This document shows, piece by piece, positions 61,591 to 64,000 of a stretch of 64,000 nucleotides of DNA. Each line of letters begins with the position of its first letter. The first letter of the stretch is position 1. This DNA is from Ceratothoa steindachneri. Lineage: Eukaryota > Arthropoda > Malacostraca > Isopoda > Cymothoidae. The notes below the pieces were generated by a model. The model was given only the letters and a program-made list of their open reading frames with translations, did no database searches and had not been told where the DNA came from. Both the position numbers and the translations under genes were made by a program. Where the stretch lies: the NCBI GenBank assembly GCA_963969495.1, contig OZ018318.1, positions 102,624,141 to 102,688,140 on the forward strand, given 5' to 3'.

Positions 61591-62644
61591 CGCACTGGGT
61601 GTCTATTTGTATGGGTTTATGGATATATGAGACATGTATGGATGGGTGTATGCGCATGGTGGTATATTTTTATCTATGTAGCTATGCATAAATATATGTA
61701 GGTACGCCTTGGTGTATGGGTTGTTGTATATTTGTATACATATATTTACTTGTAGGTGTGTGTTGGCGCGCGAGCGCTCAAAACCTTCCGCTGAATGATC
61801 ACGTGAGGAAAGAGTGAAGATTGACGAGCACGTACTCGAGGCTCCTTCCTCCTTGAGAGGGGAATATAAACACGTACACAGGCGTAGATACGCATATACA
61901 CAACCATACACATGGCGAGCCATTTACGCATACAGGCAGGTAGACACCTATCTCACCGCTAACAGAGTACGTGTGTCTTAATTCACGAACCGCTCGCCCA
62001 TTGATGCTCCAGGGACGGGGGGATATGGTCCCCATATGGCGATTCCCCTTTTTAGCTGAATGTGGCCCTCGCGGGGAGGGGGTAGGAAGGGGACGCCTGT
62101 GCCCTCTGAGTCCCCTAACGGGGGGAGGAAGATAGGTGGAAATGATTTGTGGGGTGCGTTTCAGGGTTTTTTTTTCTGACGACACGATGCTACAGGTGAC
62201 ATCTGGGGACGGGGTGACCTCCCTAATCTTCCCCACTTTCTTTACAGATCTCTTCTTACAAACCTGCGAGATACGGCCTCGATGTTATTGCGCTTTGAAT
62301 TTCGCGAGAAAAAAATGTGTGGTGAATCTTATGTACTCGGAACCTCTTATTACAGGGTGTTTATCCGGGGTGGTTATAAAAGTCTGGTCGGTGAATATTA
62401 CTCTCTCGGACTCCCCCCATCCCTACCCCCATGGTTCCTCGGTGTCTAACCCTGACCGGAGGTCAAGGCGTTCCTAGGTGTCTGTTTCCCAGCCCCTGAA
62501 ATCCGACGCCGATTCCAGCGCGTTGGAGGCGTCCCCGAAGACTCGTAAAAAGGGTCGGATTTTATGAACCACAGTCGGGCCTGTGCGTGCGCGCTCGCTC
62601 GCCTGTCTCTCCATCTCCCTGCCCCTACCCACCTGTACAGTTCC
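61589..62644. other. No gene seen
   Basis: Intronic sequence. acagggtgtttatc at 62353 resembles the MITE end, but there is no partner end. Confidence 0.45.
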
Positions 62645-63494
62645 CTTTTCTTCTCGATGTTATATCATTCATTCCCCTCACTCTTTTTTTTTATATCCTC
62701 CCCTCTCCCTACTTTACTCATCCCCCTTTAGCTGCCTTCTAGGGTACTTTCTTTCCTTGTTACTCCTTGTTACTCTTTTATCCTTTCCAGCTCTTTTATT
62801 TTCCACTCCCTCTCCCTTTTTTTCTTTTTTGATCGTCCTTTTCCTTTTCACGTTCTTTTTTCCACAAACTATTCCTCCTTTCTTATCTCCTTTTCGCTTA
62901 TCTAGATCTTATCTTCCCTTTCTACCACCATTTTATAGTTATTTTTTCTTAGCCATTTATTTTACTCCTCTCGGTTTTCATTTTCTCTTTCAATCTCTCC
63001 GCTTTTCTCTACCCCCATCTCCGCTTTTCTCGCTTCCTATCTCCGCTTTTCTCTCCCCCATCTCCGCTTTTCTCTCTCCCTCATCTCCGCTTTTCCCTGT
63101 CCTCATTTTTCGCTTTTCTCTCCCTATCTCTCCGCTTTTCTCTGCCCCCTATCTCTCCGCTTTTTTCTCCCCCATCTCTCCGTTTTTCTCTCCCCCCCCA
63201 TCTCTCAGCTTTTCTCTCTATCCTCTTACTCTCCTCTCCATCTCTTTCCCCCTTCCTCTCTTCACTCTCCTCATTCCCCCATCTCCTCACCTCTCTCCCT
63301 TCATTCCTCCATCCCAAACCCCTACTCCCTCTCCCCTCCTCCCTCTCCCCTCCTCCCTCCCCTCCTCCCTCTCCCCTCATCCCTCTCCCCTCCTCCCTCC
63401 CCTCCTCCCTCTCCCCTCCTCCCTCTCCCCTCCTCTACTTCAAACTCAGTTGATAGTTATTCACAATTCTTTTGTATTCTCGTAATATCCATCC

Positions 63495-63557
<63 letters not shown>
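62645..63557 (+). repeat. Long pyrimidine tract with tandem repeats and (CT)n
   Basis: About 0.9 kb almost entirely C and T. 62990-63235 contains about ten units of a 21-24 bp repeat (tctccgcttttctctccccc). 63235-63432 is cctcccctcctccctctc-like, and 63498-63557 is a (CT)n run. The 300-codon open frame across it is a composition effect. Confidence 0.93.
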
Positions 63558-63889
63558 ATCTTTTTTTTGGGAACTTATTTTTACCCATTTCTCTTCATTC
63601 GTCATCTCCGCTTTCAACGATTACACTGACCTGCGTTTCAAAACTTTTTTTTCAAAGCTCAAGGGTTTTCCAACTGATTTAGGATCCTTTTTGCTGAATT
63701 CAAAAATATCATTCATTTTCTTTGGTCGGTTCTGGTTTCTAAGATACACTCGATTTTTATTACAACATATTTTTCCCAAATGGCGCTATCATCCAAGCGT
63801 ATATGGGCTTTGTTTTTGCCACAGCTGGTCATGGGTTACCTTAAATAACTAATTATTCTTTCTCTTTTCAAGTCTAGTTTTTCAGTACG
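63558..63889. other. Upstream of the right-edge gene
   Basis: AT-rich. It ends with tctagtttttcag|tacg just before the ATG at 63890, which could be a splice acceptor for a 5' UTR intron. Confidence 0.4.
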
Positions 63890-64000
63890 ATGGATCGGAA
63901 GTGTAAGAACCATCCTAACAAATTTTGTTTCATCTGCGGACACGTGGTTCTTCCAGACCGTCCAGCGAAAATCACGGATTTTGTGAAGAAGGCTTATTAC
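63890..64000 (+). CDS. Uncharacterised zinc-binding gene family, N-terminal part (3' partial)
   Basis: ATG 63890 opens 37 codons to the window edge without interruption. The sequence MDRKCKNHPNKFCFICG has a C-x7-C-x2-C pattern with nearby histidines, so a zinc-binding fold is likely; it continues ITDFVKKAYY. The decayed copy at 15677 starts the same way (QCKNRPDKFCYICG ... VKK). I recall a large, unnamed set of arthropod proteins beginning like this, but no function is known to me. A domesticated or mobile-element-derived protein is possible. The ATG choice is supported by the position of the first Cys block and the acceptor-like sequence just upstream. Confidence 0.75.
   Translation, partial: MDRKCKNHPNKFCFICGHVVLPDRPAKITDFVKKAYY

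Noticed and set aside
62583..63485. A 300-codon open frame rich in Ser, Pro, Leu and Phe
   Set aside because: It lies in a nearly pure pyrimidine tract with short tandem repeats; the lack of purines removes stop codons, and there is no motif.
60368..63889. Search for the next DDR exon (closing strand of the discoidin domain)
   Set aside because: No stretch with the expected motif and splice sites was found; the exon is presumably beyond 64000.

Overview
This window is eukaryotic, animal and most likely arthropod DNA (crustacean or insect; I cannot place it further). It has no bacterial gene organisation. Spliceosomal exons lie in a sea of non-LTR retrotransposons, a Penelope-like element, hAT and mariner DNA transposons, minisatellites and long (AT)n, (GA)n and (CT)n tracts. 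The only host gene I can support is a discoidin domain receptor (DDR-type receptor tyrosine kinase) on the + strand. Two exons of its discoidin (F5/8 type C) domain lie at 26926-27028 and 60136-60367. Their splice phases match exactly, so everything between them is one 33.1-kb intron, and the sequence left of 26926 is upstream intron or flank.

Layout: 1-6281 is a near complete copy of a GC-rich non-LTR retrotransposon, here called LINE-A (ORF1 with three zinc knuckles; ORF2 with endonuclease, reverse transcriptase and RNase H). A second, full-length copy with 15-bp target-site duplications is at 28288-35101. 5'-truncated copies are at 9588-10490, 24292-25239 and 26451-26874. 7135-8466 is a decayed hAT transposon with 8-bp target duplications inside a 46-bp minisatellite. 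15677-18012 is a decayed copy of an uncharacterised, intron-containing gene family, split by an internally deleted mariner (16174-17040). The start of an apparently intact member of the same family runs off the right edge (63890-64000). 18554-19380 and 36971-37352 are fold-back repeats.

37468-45262 (minus strand) holds two head-to-tail, decayed copies of a jockey-type LINE (LINE-B) without a visible RNase H. 45540-46827 (minus strand) is a 5'-truncated Penelope-like element with reverse transcriptase and GIY-YIG endonuclease. The rest is minisatellites (26, 30, 33, 40, 44, 46 and about 78 bp units), two copies of a small MITE, microsatellites and non-coding intron sequence in which I see no genes.

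The mobile elements do not act together as a pathway; they record repeated insertion into a tolerant intron. The most distinctive signals are the LINE-A subfamily that lacks the last RNase H acidic residue in three of four readable copies, the self-templated (snap-back) palindromes at element breakpoints and elsewhere, and the uncharacterised zinc-binding gene family.
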